Part shown: piece after piece, positions 27,772-36,666 of the stretch | How the letters are laid out: each line of letters starts with the position of its first letter | Numbering within the stretch: position 1 is the first letter of the stretch | Assembly (NCBI GenBank): GCA_963695155.1 | Contig: CAVOGD010000005.1 | Coordinates: 310,001 to 374,000 of the forward strand | Direction: 5' to 3' | DNA length: 64,000 nt | DNA from: SG8-30 sp963695155 | GTDB taxonomy: Bacteria > Pseudomonadota > Gammaproteobacteria > Steroidobacterales > Steroidobacteraceae | Made by a program: the position numbers and the translations under genes | The notes under the pieces: model-generated | What the model was told of the DNA's origin: nothing | Databases searched by the model: none | Seen by the model: the letters and a program-made list of their open reading frames with translations, nothing else

Positions 27772-29166
27772 TCATTTATCCGTCTCGCGTTCGCGCAGCT
27801 TGCGCGTCAGCGTATTCCGTCCCCAGCCCAGCAGCCTGGCCGCGTCCTGGCGACGGCCCTGGCAATGGGCCAGCGCCACCCGGATCAGCGTCCGCTCCAG
27901 TTCCGGCACCGCCGCGTGCAGCAGCGGCGTCCCGTCACCACCAGCCACGTGCCGCCGCGCCCATTGCTCCAGTTCCCGCGTCCAGCCGCCTTCCGCGGCC
28001 GGCGCCGCCGCGCCGCCCAGGTCGGCGGGAATGTCGTCGAGGCGGATTTCGCGTCCGGGGGCGGTGACCGTCAGGCGACGGGTCGCATTGATCAGCTGCC
28101 GCACGTTGCCCGGCCACTCGAAGCCCTCCAGGGTCCGCAGCGCCTCGTCGGTCAGCGTCTTCTGCTCGGCGCCGAGTTCGGCCGCGGCCACGCCGAGGTA
28201 GTGCTCCAGCAGCCCGGCGATGTCCTCGCGCCGGCGCCGAAGCGGCGGCACCTCGATGCGGATCACGTTGAGCCGGTGCAGCAGGTCCTCGCGAAACCGG
28301 CCCTCGGCCACGCGCGCCTCGAGGTCCTGGTGGGTCGCGGCGATGACCCGCACGTCCACCCGTACCGGGACATTCCCGCCCACGCGATAGAACTCCCCCT
28401 CGGCCAGCACGCGCAGCAACCGGGTCTGCAGGGCGGCGGACATGTCGCCGATTTCGTCGAGGAACAGCGTGCCGCCGTCAGCCTGCTCGAAACGGCCGCG
28501 GCGCTGCGCTTCCGCGCCGGTGAACGCGCCGCGCTCATGACCGAACAGTTCCGACTCGAGCAGTTCGGAAGGGATGGCGGCGGTGTTGAGCGCGATCAGC
28601 GGCTGGCCCGCGCGCGGGCTGTGCCGGTGCAGCGCCCGCGCCACCAGCTCCTTGCCGGTGCCGGTCTCACCCGCGATCAGCACCGTCAGGCTGGAACGGG
28701 CGAGCCTGCCGATGGCGCGAAACACGTCCTGCATGGCCGGCGCCTGGCCGAAGATCTCCGGGAACCGGCCCGACGTGCTGCCCGGCGCCTGCAGCATCGC
28801 CTGCGCTGCGGCCCGCCGCACCAGCCCGACCGCCTCGTCGATGTCGAAGGGCTTCGGCAGGTACTCGAACGCCCCGCCCTGGTAGGCGGCCACGGCGCTG
28901 TCGAGGTCGGAATACGCCGTCATGACGATGACCGGCAGCGCGGGCCGCGTCCTGCGCAGCGCCTCGAGCAGCTTGAGCCCGCTGGCGCCGGGCATGCGGA
29001 TGTCCGTGACCAGCACGTCGGGCTCGCCATGGGCGAGCGCGGCAATGGCGCCGTCGGCCTGCTCGAACGCCCGCGGCCGCATGCCCGCCTGGCTGAGCGC
29101 GCGTTCCAGAACCCAGCGGATGGAGGCGTCGTCGTCCACGATCCAGACTTCGAGCACCCGGTTCAT
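27772..29166 (-). CDS. ntrC: Nitrogen regulation response regulator NtrC (fused in frame to NtrB as read)
   Basis: 464 residues counted from the ATG at 29166. NtrC activates sigma-54 promoters of nitrogen-assimilation genes. Domains: receiver (VWIVDDDASIRW, phosphorylated Asp in VTDIRMPG, about residue 55, conserved Lys in YLPKPFD), AAA+ ATPase (Walker A GETGTGKELVAR, the sigma-54-contacting GAFTGA loop, Walker B GGTLFLDEIGD) and a C-terminal Fis-type helix-turn-helix (HCQGRRQDAARLLGWGRNTLTRKL). There is no stop between NtrB and this ATG, so the reading frame continues from NtrB. In the next frame a TGA overlaps the ATG (ATGA), which is the usual arrangement, so a one-base error could have created the fusion. 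Confidence 0.95.
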   Translation of the reverse strand: MNRVLEVWIVDDDASIRWVLERALSQAGMRPRAFEQADGAIAALAHGEPDVLVTDIRMPGASGLKLLEALRRTRPALPVIVMTAYSDLDSAVAAYQGGAFEYLPKPFDIDEAVGLVRRAAAQAMLQAPGSTSGRFPEIFGQAPAMQDVFRAIGRLARSSLTVLIAGETGTGKELVARALHRHSPRAGQPLIALNTAAIPSELLESELFGHERGAFTGAEAQRRGRFEQADGGTLFLDEIGDMSAALQTRLLRVLAEGEFYRVGGNVPVRVDVRVIAATHQDLEARVAEGRFREDLLHRLNVIRIEVPPLRRRREDIAGLLEHYLGVAAAELGAEQKTLTDEALRTLEGFEWPGNVRQLINATRRLTVTAPGREIRLDDIPADLGGAAAPAAEGGWTRELEQWARRHVAGGDGTPLLHAAVPELERTLIRVALAHCQGRRQDAARLLGWGRNTLTRKLRERETDK

Positions 29167-30258
29167 GGCGGAGCTCCCGCCGTTGGTCCCGACGGGCAGC
29201 AGCAGCGAGAACACGGTCTGCCCCGGGCGGCTCTCGAACTCGATGAGCCCGCCGTGCCGCGTCGCGATCTCCTGCGCGACCGCGAGCCCGAGCCCCGTTC
29301 CGCCGGGGCGGGTCGTGACCAGCGGATAGAACACCGTCTCGCCCAGCTCGGGCGCCACCCCCGGCCCGTTGTCCTCGAACTGCACGGCCGCGACCACGCG
29401 GTGGCTCTGCGCGCCGATCGTTGCGCCGGTCAGCGCGCGCGTACGCAACGTCAGCCTGCCGTGGCTGCCGAGCGCCTCGACGGCGTTACGTGCCAGGTTG
29501 AGCATCACCTGGATCATCTGGTCGCGGTCCAGCTGCAGCGCCGGCAGGCTGGGGTCGTAGTCGCGCTCGATGACCAGCGCCGCGGGCGCCTCGGCCCGCA
29601 CCAGCTGGAAGACGTGGTCGAGCAACTCGTGCACGTTGGCCGGCGTGCGCGCCAGCGTGCGCGGCGGTCCCAGGAGCGCGTCCACCAGCGCGCGCAGCCG
29701 GTCGGCCTCGCCGATGATGATGCGCGTGTATTCCCTGAGCCCCTCGTCCGGCAGTTCGCGCTCCAGCAGCTGCGCCGCCCCGCGCAGTCCGCCCAGCGGG
29801 TTCTTGATCTCGTGCGCGAGCTGCCGCGCCATCATGCGGCTGCCGCCCAGTTGCGTGAGCAGCGCATTCTCGCGGCTGATGCGCGCCTGGCGCGTGGTGT
29901 CGGCGATCTCGATCACCACTTCGCCAGCCGCGCCGCCCAGCGGCGTGAGCGTGCAATCCACCATGTACCTGGCGTCACGGCGATTCACCGGCACCAGTTC
30001 GCATTCGCGCCGCGCGATCGGCTGGCCGCCCAGGCGCGTACGCGCCACCAGTTCCTCGATCCAGGCGCCGGCGGCGATCAGCTCGGCCAGCGGGCGCCCG
30101 ATGGCCGCGGCGCGTCCGGCAGCCAGCAGTTCCTGCGCCGCTGCGTTGAGCCACACCACCGCGCACCGGCCGTCCACCACGATGACGCCCGTCGCCAGCG
30201 CGTCGAACAGCGCCGCCGTGTCGCAGGCCTGCGGCAGGCGTGCAGGATCAGCGGCCAT
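29167..30258 (-). CDS. ntrB: Nitrogen regulation histidine kinase NtrB
   Basis: 364 residues to the NtrC start. NtrB phosphorylates or dephosphorylates NtrC under PII control. It is soluble: a PAS domain (about 12-110, GVIVVDGRCAVVWLNAAAQELL), the HisKA helix with the phosphorylated His in LAHEIKNPLGGLRGAAQLL (about residue 149), and the ATPase domain with NLARNAVEAL, FEDNGPGV and GTGLGLAVAQEIATRHGG. Length matches other NtrB proteins (E. coli 349). The frame does not stop and runs directly into ntrC through the linker PVGTNGGSSAMNRV. Gene order glnA, DUF4124, ntrB, ntrC on one strand is a nitrogen-control operon. Confidence 0.95.
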
Positions 30259-30288
30259 GGGCAGCCGCGTCAGGAGACGGGGAACCGG

Positions 30289-30860
30289 TCAGCCGGCCGG
30301 CGGCGGCGGTCGCGGTGGCGGGACGACGCGCGGCCCGGCGGCCGGCGTGGCGATCGACGCCTGCCGCAGGTGGAAGGTGACTTGCTGGACTGCTGATGAT
30401 CGACCGCGCCGTTGGCGTCCGCCACCGCCGCGCGCAGGAAGTGCGTGCCCCTGGCCAGCCCCGTGATCGTCGCGCCGGTGGCGGTCACGTCCGGCACGCG
30501 GTTGCCGTCCACGAAGATCAACAGCTCGTCGCCGGCGCGCAGCCGGGCATCCAGCTGGACCGTCACCGCGACGCTGACGTCGCCGCCGAAGAACACCTCG
30601 TCCGGCGTCGGGCTGACGATGCTCAGCGAGCGATAGGGTGCCCGCTCCGCCGGCTGCGCCGGCCCGGACCTGTACAGCTGCGGCGATTCGTCCGTGGCGT
30701 CCTCGTCGCTGGGCGCGGCGTACTCCACGCGCTTCGCATCCGGCGCTCCCGGCTGGTCGGCGTAGTGAACGATGCCGTTGCTGTCCACCCACCTGTAGAT
30801 CTCCTGGGGCTGCGCCACCAGGGAGACGAGCAATCCGGCGATGACCAGGGCGATGCGCAT
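30289..30860 (-). pseudogene. DUF4124-containing exported protein, frameshifted
   Basis: A signal peptide (MRIALVIAGLLVSLVAQPQ) is followed directly by the DUF4124 motif EIYRWVDSNGIVHYADQPG. The second half is a beta-rich domain (SIVSPTPDEVFFGGDVSVAVTVQLDARLRAGDELLIFVDGN) resembling an immunoglobulin-like fold, ending in a Pro-rich tail. Near 30390-30400 the frame shifts: QQVTFHLRQASIATP, which continues the fold, lies in a different frame from the start. A missing base (or two extra) explains it; the corrected length is about 190 residues. Such genes are often found between glnA and ntrB in this class. Function unknown. Confidence 0.82.
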
Positions 30861-30949
30861 TCCGCAAGCATAGCCCTGGCCGGCCTGACTGACAAAGCGG
30901 AGATGACGATTCGTGAACGCCGTCTCCGTCGCCCTTCCCGGTGACGGGT

Positions 30950-32359
30950 TCAGAGGCTGTAGTACATGTCGAATTCGACCGGATGGGTCGCCATCCGGAA
31001 GCGCGTCACCTCCTGCCGCTTGAGCCGGATGTAGGCGTCGATCATGTCGTCCGTGAACACGCCGCCCTTGGTGAGGAAGGCGCGCCCGGCGTCGAGGTGG
31101 TCCAGCGCCGCGTCCAGCGAGTAGCACACCTCGGGGATGTTCTTTGCTTCCTCGGCCGGCAGGTCGTACAGGTCCTTGTCCAGCGCCTCGCCGGGGTGCA
31201 GCTTGTTCTGGATGCCGTCCAGGCCGGCCATCAACAGCGCGGCAAACGCGAAGTACGGGTTCGCCAGCGAGTCGGGAAAGCGCACCTCGATGCGCCGGCC
31301 CTGCGGGTTCGGCACCCAGGGGATGCGGATCGACGCCGAGCGGTTGCGTGCGGAATAGGCCAGCATGACCGGCGCCTCGAAGCCCGGCACCAGCCGCTTG
31401 TAGCTGTTGGTGCCCGGGTTGGTGAAGGCGTTCAGCACCTTGGCGTGCTTGATGATGCCGCCGATGTAGTACAGGCAGATCTCCGACAGGCCCGCGTACT
31501 TGTCGCCCGCGAACAGGTTCTTGCCGCCTTTCATCAGCGACTGGTGCACGTGCATGCCGCTGCCGTTGTCGCCCACGATCGGCTTCGGCATGAAGGTCAG
31601 CGTCTTGCCGTGCTGGTGGGCCACGTTCCACAGCGCGTACTTGAGGATCTGCACCTCGTCGGCCTTGCGCACCAGCGTGTTGGCACTGACGTTGATCTCG
31701 CCCTGGCCGCCGGTCGCCACCTCGTGATGGTGCACCTCGACCTCGAGCCCGAGTTCCTCGCAGGCCGTGCACATCGCGGTGCGCAGGTCCTGGAAGCGGT
31801 CCACCGGCGGCACCGGGAAGTAGCCGCCCTTCACGCTCGGCCGGTGGCCCAGGTTGCCGCCCTCGAACTGCACGCCGGAATTCCACGCGCCTTGCTCCGA
31901 GTCCACGTGGTAGCTGCAGCCGTTCAGCTCGTTGGTCCAGCGCACGCTGTCGAAGATGAAGAACTCGTTCTCCGGGCCGAACAGCGCCGACTCGGCGATG
32001 CCGGTGGACTTCAGGTAGGCCTCGGCGCGGCGCGCCAGCGAGCGCGGATCGCGCGAGTAGCCCTGCATGGTGGTCGGCTCGACGATGTCGCAGCGCAGCA
32101 GCAGCGTCGGCTCGTCGTAGAATGGATCGATCACCGCCGTGCTGGGATCGGGCATCAGGATCATGTCCGACTCGTTGATGCCCTTCCAGCCCGCGATCGA
32201 CGAGCCGTCGAACATCTTGCCGTCGGTGAAGAAGTCCTCGTTGACGAGGCGCGTGGGCACCGTCACGTGCTGCTCCTTGCCGCGCGTGTCGGTGAAGCGC
32301 AGGTCGCAGAAGCGCAGCCCGCGCTCCTTGATCAGCTTGAGAACGTCATCGGCCTTCAT
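30950..32359 (-). CDS. glnA: Glutamine synthetase type I
   Basis: 469 residues, the expected size. It makes glutamine from glutamate, ammonia and ATP as a cytoplasmic dodecamer. Motifs: MFDGSSIAGWKGINESDM (latch and substrate region), FGPENEFFIFD, VEVHHHEVATGGQGEIN, GSGMHVHQS and NRSASIRIPW. The adenylylation tyrosine is in KDLYDLPAEEAKNIPEV, so it should be controlled by GlnE. Upstream lie a candidate sigma-54 promoter (32454-32469) and two NtrC sites, matching the ntrBC genes in the same operon. Confidence 0.98.
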   Translation of the reverse strand: MKADDVLKLIKERGLRFCDLRFTDTRGKEQHVTVPTRLVNEDFFTDGKMFDGSSIAGWKGINESDMILMPDPSTAVIDPFYDEPTLLLRCDIVEPTTMQGYSRDPRSLARRAEAYLKSTGIAESALFGPENEFFIFDSVRWTNELNGCSYHVDSEQGAWNSGVQFEGGNLGHRPSVKGGYFPVPPVDRFQDLRTAMCTACEELGLEVEVHHHEVATGGQGEINVSANTLVRKADEVQILKYALWNVAHQHGKTLTFMPKPIVGDNGSGMHVHQSLMKGGKNLFAGDKYAGLSEICLYYIGGIIKHAKVLNAFTNPGTNSYKRLVPGFEAPVMLAYSARNRSASIRIPWVPNPQGRRIEVRFPDSLANPYFAFAALLMAGLDGIQNKLHPGEALDKDLYDLPAEEAKNIPEVCYSLDAALDHLDAGRAFLTKGGVFTDDMIDAYIRLKRQEVTRFRMATHPVEFDMYYSL

Positions 32360-32453
32360 GTGGATTCTCCGGGTGAGCGCAGCAGCGGGTGATTGGGTCC
32401 GCTCGGGTCGGCGTCAGGCGCCTTGGCCGTCGCGGAAGCTACGTCCAGATGAG

Positions 32454-32469
32454 TGCACGATCCGTGCCA
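32454..32469 (-). promoter_or_regulatory. Sigma-54 promoter of glnA
   Basis: On the minus strand the sequence reads TGGCAC-GGATC-GTGCA. The consensus is TGGCAC, five bases, TTGCA/T, so there is one mismatch (G for T at -12). Start of transcription would fall near 32442, giving a leader of about 80 bases before the glnA ATG at 32359. NtrC sites lie about 70-110 bases upstream, the normal enhancer distance. Confidence 0.75.
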
Positions 32470-32531
32470 CACGCGATGCGTCAGTAAAATCATGTGCTTA
32501 CGATTATTCGCCGGCATTCTAGACTATAAAA

Positions 32532-32579
32532 TGCACCAACATGGTGCTCAATAGTCCGTTCGTGCTCTTTTTTGGTGCA
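32532..32579. promoter_or_regulatory. Two NtrC-binding enhancer sites
   Basis: Site 1 (32532-32547) is TGCACC-AACA-TGGTGC, a perfect dyad matching the NtrC consensus TGCACCN4-5GGTGCA. Site 2 (32563-32579) is TGCTCTTTTTTGGTGCA, with one good half and one weaker half. Centres are 31-32 bases apart, three helical turns, so two dimers would bind the same face. They serve glnA, on the left, and also sit upstream of glyQ. Confidence 0.85.
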
Positions 32580-32706
32580 TGGAGCCCAATGGTCGGACTC
32601 GCCAAGCCCGGCGGCTGGCGGTTGGCGCGCCTGCCGTGTTGCACTGCATCGGACGGCGGAACGACTCGCTATACTCCCGGACCGTAACGAAAAAACACGG
32701 TTTTTC

Positions 32707-33780
32707 ATGCCCGCCAGCCCCAAGCTCGGCACGCCTCCCGCCACCTTCCAGGACCTCGTCTTCGCGCTGAAGAAGTACTGGTCCGGGCAGGGCTGCGTGA
32801 TCCTCGAGCCCTACGACATGGAGATGGGCGCCGGCACTTTTCACACAGCGACCTTCCTGCGCGCCGTCGGCCCGGAGCCGTGGAGCGCCGCCTACGTGCA
32901 GCCCAGCCGCCGGCCGGCCGACGGCCGCTACGGCGAGAACCCGTTCCGGCTGCAGCACTACTACCAGTTCCAGGTCGTCATCAAGCCGTCGCCCGACGAC
33001 ATCATCGAGCGCTACCTGGGCTCGCTGCGCGCGCTCGGTTTCGACCCGCTGGTGCACGACATCCGCCTGGTCGAGGACAACTGGGAATCGCCCACGCTGG
33101 GCGCGTGGGGGCTGGGCTGGGAAGTCTGGCTGAACGGCATGGAGATCACGCAGTTCACCTATTTCCAGCAGGTGGGCGGCCTCGACTGCCGGCCCGTCAT
33201 GGGCGAGATGACCTATGGCCTCGAGCGCCTCGCGATGTACCTGCAGGGCGTGGAGAGCGTCTTCGACCTGACCTGGGCAGACGGCCCGCTCGGGCGCGTC
33301 AGCTACGGCGACATCTACCACCAGAACGAGGTCGAGCAGTCCAAGTACAACTTCGAGCACGCCGACGTCGCCGCGCTGTTCCACGACTTCGACGCCAGCG
33401 AGCGTGACTGCCTGCGGCTGCTGGAGCTGGGCCTGCCGCTGCCGGCGTACGAGCGCATGCTGAAGACGTCGCACGCCTTCAACCTGCTGGACGCGCGGCG
33501 CGCGATTTCCGTCACCGAGCGGCAGCGCTACATCCTGCGCGTGCGCACGCTGGCGCGCGCGGTCGCCGGGGCGTACTACGCAAGCCGCGAGGCGCTGGGG
33601 TTCCCAATGCTGAAGGGGGCGCCGGTCAAGGAGGGGTCAGACCCGAAGACCGGGTCAGACCCCGGAAAGCGGAGGCAGAAGGAGGGGTCAGACCCCCAGG
33701 GGGGGTCAGACCCCGGCAAGGATCGGGGTCTGACCCCTCCGGGGTCTGACCCCTCCGCACGCGCCCGGAGCAAGTCATGA
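32707..33780 (+). CDS. glyQ: Glycine--tRNA ligase alpha subunit with repeat-encoded C-terminal extension
   Basis: 357 residues; bacterial GlyQ is normally about 300. The enzyme charges tRNA-Gly together with GlyS. FQDLVFALKKYWSGQGCVILEPYDMEMGAGTFHTATFLRA starts the class II core; YVQPSRRPADGRYGENPFRLQHYYQFQV and FTYFQQVGGLDCRPVMGEMTYGLERLAMY follow as usual. The natural end is near ALGFPML. The remaining 45-50 residues (KEGSDPKTGSDPGKRRQ and onward) are the translated palindromic repeat at 33630-33756. The frame stays open to a stop overlapping the glyS ATG (ATGA at 33777-33780). Start ATG 32707 follows an AAAAAC/GTTTTT mini-hairpin. Confidence 0.96.
   Translation: MPASPKLGTPPATFQDLVFALKKYWSGQGCVILEPYDMEMGAGTFHTATFLRAVGPEPWSAAYVQPSRRPADGRYGENPFRLQHYYQFQVVIKPSPDDIIERYLGSLRALGFDPLVHDIRLVEDNWESPTLGAWGLGWEVWLNGMEITQFTYFQQVGGLDCRPVMGEMTYGLERLAMYLQGVESVFDLTWADGPLGRVSYGDIYHQNEVEQSKYNFEHADVAALFHDFDASERDCLRLLELGLPLPAYERMLKTSHAFNLLDARRAISVTERQRYILRVRTLARAVAGAYYASREALGFPMLKGAPVKEGSDPKTGSDPGKRRQKEGSDPQGGSDPGKDRGLTPPGSDPSARARSKS
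33630..33756. repeat. Six-unit palindromic repeat array inside glyQ
   Basis: Four GGGTCAGACCC cores in one orientation are followed by two GGGTCTGACCC cores in the other, with short spacers (GAAGACC, GGAAAGCGGAGGCAGAA, CAGG, GGCAAGGATC). This is the largest array of the family in the window. It is read in frame as GSDP, GSDP, GSDP, GSDP, GLTP and GSDP peptides at the end of GlyQ and does not disturb the glyS start. Confidence 0.97.
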
Positions 33781-35888
33781 AGTCCGGCGCCCGCGACTTC
33801 CTCGTCGAAATCGGCACCGAGGAACTGCCGCCGAAGTCGCTGCCCGAACTGTCGCGCGCCTTTACCGACGGCATCGTCGCCGGTCTGGCGGCGGCCGGAC
33901 TGAAGCACGGCGCGGTCGAACCGTACGCCGCGCCGCGCCGGCTGGCAGTCATGGTGCACCGGCTCGCGCCGCGCCAGCCCGACCAGCGCATCAAGCGCAA
34001 GGGCCCGCCGGTCAGCGTCGCATTCGATGCAACCGGCAAGCCGACGCGTGCCGCCACGGCTTTTGCCGAGTCGTGTGGCACCGGGGTCGATGCGCTCGGT
34101 CGCGTCACCGAACCGAAGGGAGAGTTCCTGCACTTCAGCGGCGTGCAGCCCGGACAGGACGCCATCGCGCTGCTGCCCGGCATCGTGCAGAAGTCGCTGG
34201 ACGCGCTGCCGGTCGCCCGGCGCATGCGCTGGGGCGGCGGCGACGCCGAGTTCGTGCGCCCCGTGCACTGGATCGTCATGCTGTACGGCAGCGACGTCGT
34301 GCCCTGCTCGATGTTCGGCATCGCCGCCGGCAACGCCTCGCGCGGCCATCGCTTCCACGCGCCGCGCCCGCTGCGCATCACCTCGCCGCGCGCCTATGCC
34401 GGCAAGCTGGAGAAGACCGGGCGGGTCATCGCGGCTTTCGGTGAGCGTCGCGACAGGATCCGTGACGGCGTGACGAAGCTGGCCGCCTCGCTGGGCGGCG
34501 AGGCGGTCCTCGACCCCGCGTTGCTGGACGAGGTCACGTCGCTGGTCGAGTGGCCCGTGCCGATCGCGGGGCGCTTCGAGGAACGCTTCCTCGAGCTGCC
34601 CGCGGAAGTCGTCATCGCCACGGTGCAAGACCATCAGCGCTATTTCCCGGTGCGCGACCCGGCCGGCCGGCTCACGCCCTGGTTCGTGACGGTCGCCAAC
34701 ATCGACAGCCGCGACCCGGATCAGGTGCGCGCCGGCAACGAGCGCGTGGTGCGCCCGCGGCTGGCCGACGCGGCCTTCTTCTGGGACCAGGACCGCAAGC
34801 AGACGCTAGAGGCCCGTCGCGAAGCGCTGGGCGGCATCACGTTCCAGAAGCAGCTCGGCTCGGTGCTGGCGAAGTCCAACCGCGTTGCTGCGCTGGCCGA
34901 GCAGATCGCACCACTTACGGCGGCCGACCCGGCGCTCGCGCGGCGCGCGGCGGAGCTCGCCAAGTGCGACCTGCTGACAGCCATGGTCGGCGAGTTTCCC
35001 GAGCTGCAGGGGCTGATGGGCCGGTATTACGCCTCACGCGACGGCGAGGACGCCGAGGTCGCGACCGCCATCGACGAGCAGTACCGGCCGCGTTTCGCCG
35101 GCGACGCGTTGCCGGACAGCGGCGCCGGCACCGCCGTCGCCATCGCCGACAAGCTCGACACGCTGGTCAGCATCTTCGCCGCCGGCCAGCGCCCGAGCGG
35201 CACGCGCGACCCGTTCGGCCTGCGGCGCGCCGCGCTGGGGATGTTGCGCATCCTGATCGAGAAACGCATAGACATCGGCCTGCCCGCGCTCATCGCAACG
35301 GCCCTGGAGTCCGCGCGGGCCGACATGGCCGCGGCGGGCGGCAAGGCGGCGGCCACGGACGCCGACGTCGGCGCGGAAGTCTACGAGTACGTCATGGAGC
35401 GGCTGCGCGCCTACTACCTGGAGTCGGAACGCGGCTTCACGGCCGAGATGTTCGATGCGACGCTGGCCTGCAGGCCCGCCTCGCCGCTGGACTTCGACGC
35501 GCGGCTCACGGCGCTGGCCGCGTTCCTGGCATTGCCCGACGCGGCCAGCCTGGCAGCCGCCAACAAGCGCATTGCCAACATCCTGCGCAAGGCCGGCCAG
35601 GACATCCCGGCGCGTGTCGACGCCGGCCTGCTGAAGCACCACGCGGAGCAGCGGCTGGCCACCGAACTGGAGGCGTTGCGCGGCCCGGTCGAAGCGCTGT
35701 TCGGCGAGCGCCGCTATGAAGAGGCGCTGAAGCGGCTGGCCGCGCTGCGCCCGCACGTGGACAAGTTCTTCGACGAGGTGCTGGTGATGGACGAGAACCC
35801 GGCGGTGCGCGCCAACCGGCTGGCGCTGCTGGCGGCCCTGGAGAGGACGTTCGGGCACGCCGCCGACCTGTCGCGGCTGCCGGGCTAG
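33777..35888 (+). CDS. glyS: Glycine--tRNA ligase beta subunit
   Basis: 703 residues, full length. It opens with DFLVEIGTEELPPKSLPEL and carries the conserved AVEPYAAPRRLAVMVHRLA-type segment (here with GAVEPYAAPRRLAV), VIATVQDHQRYFPVRD, LTPWFVTVANIDSRDPDQVRAGNERVVRPRLADAAFFW, then the HD-like QLGSVLAKSNRVAAL and EQYRPRFAGDALPDSGAGTAVAIADKLDTLV segments and a C-terminal anticodon-binding domain. It is translationally coupled to glyQ through ATGA. The junction is preserved despite the repeat array directly upstream. Confidence 0.97.
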   Translation: MKSGARDFLVEIGTEELPPKSLPELSRAFTDGIVAGLAAAGLKHGAVEPYAAPRRLAVMVHRLAPRQPDQRIKRKGPPVSVAFDATGKPTRAATAFAESCGTGVDALGRVTEPKGEFLHFSGVQPGQDAIALLPGIVQKSLDALPVARRMRWGGGDAEFVRPVHWIVMLYGSDVVPCSMFGIAAGNASRGHRFHAPRPLRITSPRAYAGKLEKTGRVIAAFGERRDRIRDGVTKLAASLGGEAVLDPALLDEVTSLVEWPVPIAGRFEERFLELPAEVVIATVQDHQRYFPVRDPAGRLTPWFVTVANIDSRDPDQVRAGNERVVRPRLADAAFFWDQDRKQTLEARREALGGITFQKQLGSVLAKSNRVAALAEQIAPLTAADPALARRAAELAKCDLLTAMVGEFPELQGLMGRYYASRDGEDAEVATAIDEQYRPRFAGDALPDSGAGTAVAIADKLDTLVSIFAAGQRPSGTRDPFGLRRAALGMLRILIEKRIDIGLPALIATALESARADMAAAGGKAAATDADVGAEVYEYVMERLRAYYLESERGFTAEMFDATLACRPASPLDFDARLTALAAFLALPDAASLAAANKRIANILRKAGQDIPARVDAGLLKHHAEQRLATELEALRGPVEALFGERRYEEALKRLAALRPHVDKFFDEVLVMDENPAVRANRLALLAALERTFGHAADLSRLPG

Positions 35889-35922
35889 CTGCGCCGCCGC
35901 ACGCAGAACCAGAGCGCAGCGC

Positions 35923-36666
35923 ATGCAATGGATCTGCTCCCTGTTGTTCACGCTGCTGTTCTTCGCGAACTCGCTGCTGCACGCAGCAGTGATCCTGCTG
36001 ACCTCGCTGGTCTTCGGCCGCCGCTTTGCCGACGCCCAGTCGCGCAGCTGGGGCCGTTCCAACCTGTGGCTGCTGAAAGTCCTGTGCCGCCTCGACTACG
36101 TGGTCGAGGGCATGGAGAACGTGCCGCGCGAAGGTGCGCACATCACTTTCTGGAAGCACTCCTCGGCGTGGGAGACGTTCCTCGTGATGTTCCTGTTCCC
36201 GCCGCAGTCATGGGTCGTCAAGCGAGAGATCCTGCTGATCCCGCTGGTGGGATGGGCCGTCCTCCTGTACAGGCCGATCGCCATCAACCGCGGCGCGGGA
36301 CACTTCGCCGTCAACCAGGTGGTCGAGCAGGGGCGGCAGCGGCTCGCCAATGGCCGCTGGATCCTGTACTTCCCTGAGGGTACGCGCGTGCCGCCCGGGC
36401 AGACGCGACGCTACGGCCTGTCGGGCGCCCTGCTCGCGTCGCGGACCGGCGCCAGGCTGGTGCCGGTCGCGCACAACGCCAGCGATTTCTGGCCGAAGCG
36501 CGCGCTGTTGAAGAAGCCGGGCACGGTGCGGGTGGTGATCGGGCCGTCGATCGAGACGCTGGGGCGCGATCCGCGCCAGCTCAACGAGCAGGCCAAGGCG
36601 TGGATGGACGCCACCATGGCGCGGATTTCCGCCCGCCATGACCCGCCCGGCATGATGCCCGGCTAG
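35923..36666 (+). CDS. plsC: 1-acyl-sn-glycerol-3-phosphate acyltransferase
   Basis: 247 residues. PlsC converts lysophosphatidate to phosphatidate at the inner membrane. One N-terminal helix (LLFTLLFFANSLLHAAVILLTSL) is followed by acyltransferase blocks: WKHSSAWETF (block I, HX4E in place of HX4D, a common gammaproteobacterial form), RPIAINRGAGHF (block II), YFPEGTRVPPG (block III) and LVPVAHNASDFW (block IV). It lies 34 bases after glyS; the gmhB gene that often separates these two is absent. Its TAG stop overlaps the TAG stop of convergent gyrB (CTAG at 36663-36666). Confidence 0.93.
   Translation: MQWICSLLFTLLFFANSLLHAAVILLTSLVFGRRFADAQSRSWGRSNLWLLKVLCRLDYVVEGMENVPREGAHITFWKHSSAWETFLVMFLFPPQSWVVKREILLIPLVGWAVLLYRPIAINRGAGHFAVNQVVEQGRQRLANGRWILYFPEGTRVPPGQTRRYGLSGALLASRTGARLVPVAHNASDFWPKRALLKKPGTVRVVIGPSIETLGRDPRQLNEQAKAWMDATMARISARHDPPGMMPG

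Noticed and set aside
27865..30396. 843-codon plus-strand frame opposite ntrC and ntrB
   Set aside because: Same reasoning: all recognisable motifs are on the minus strand.
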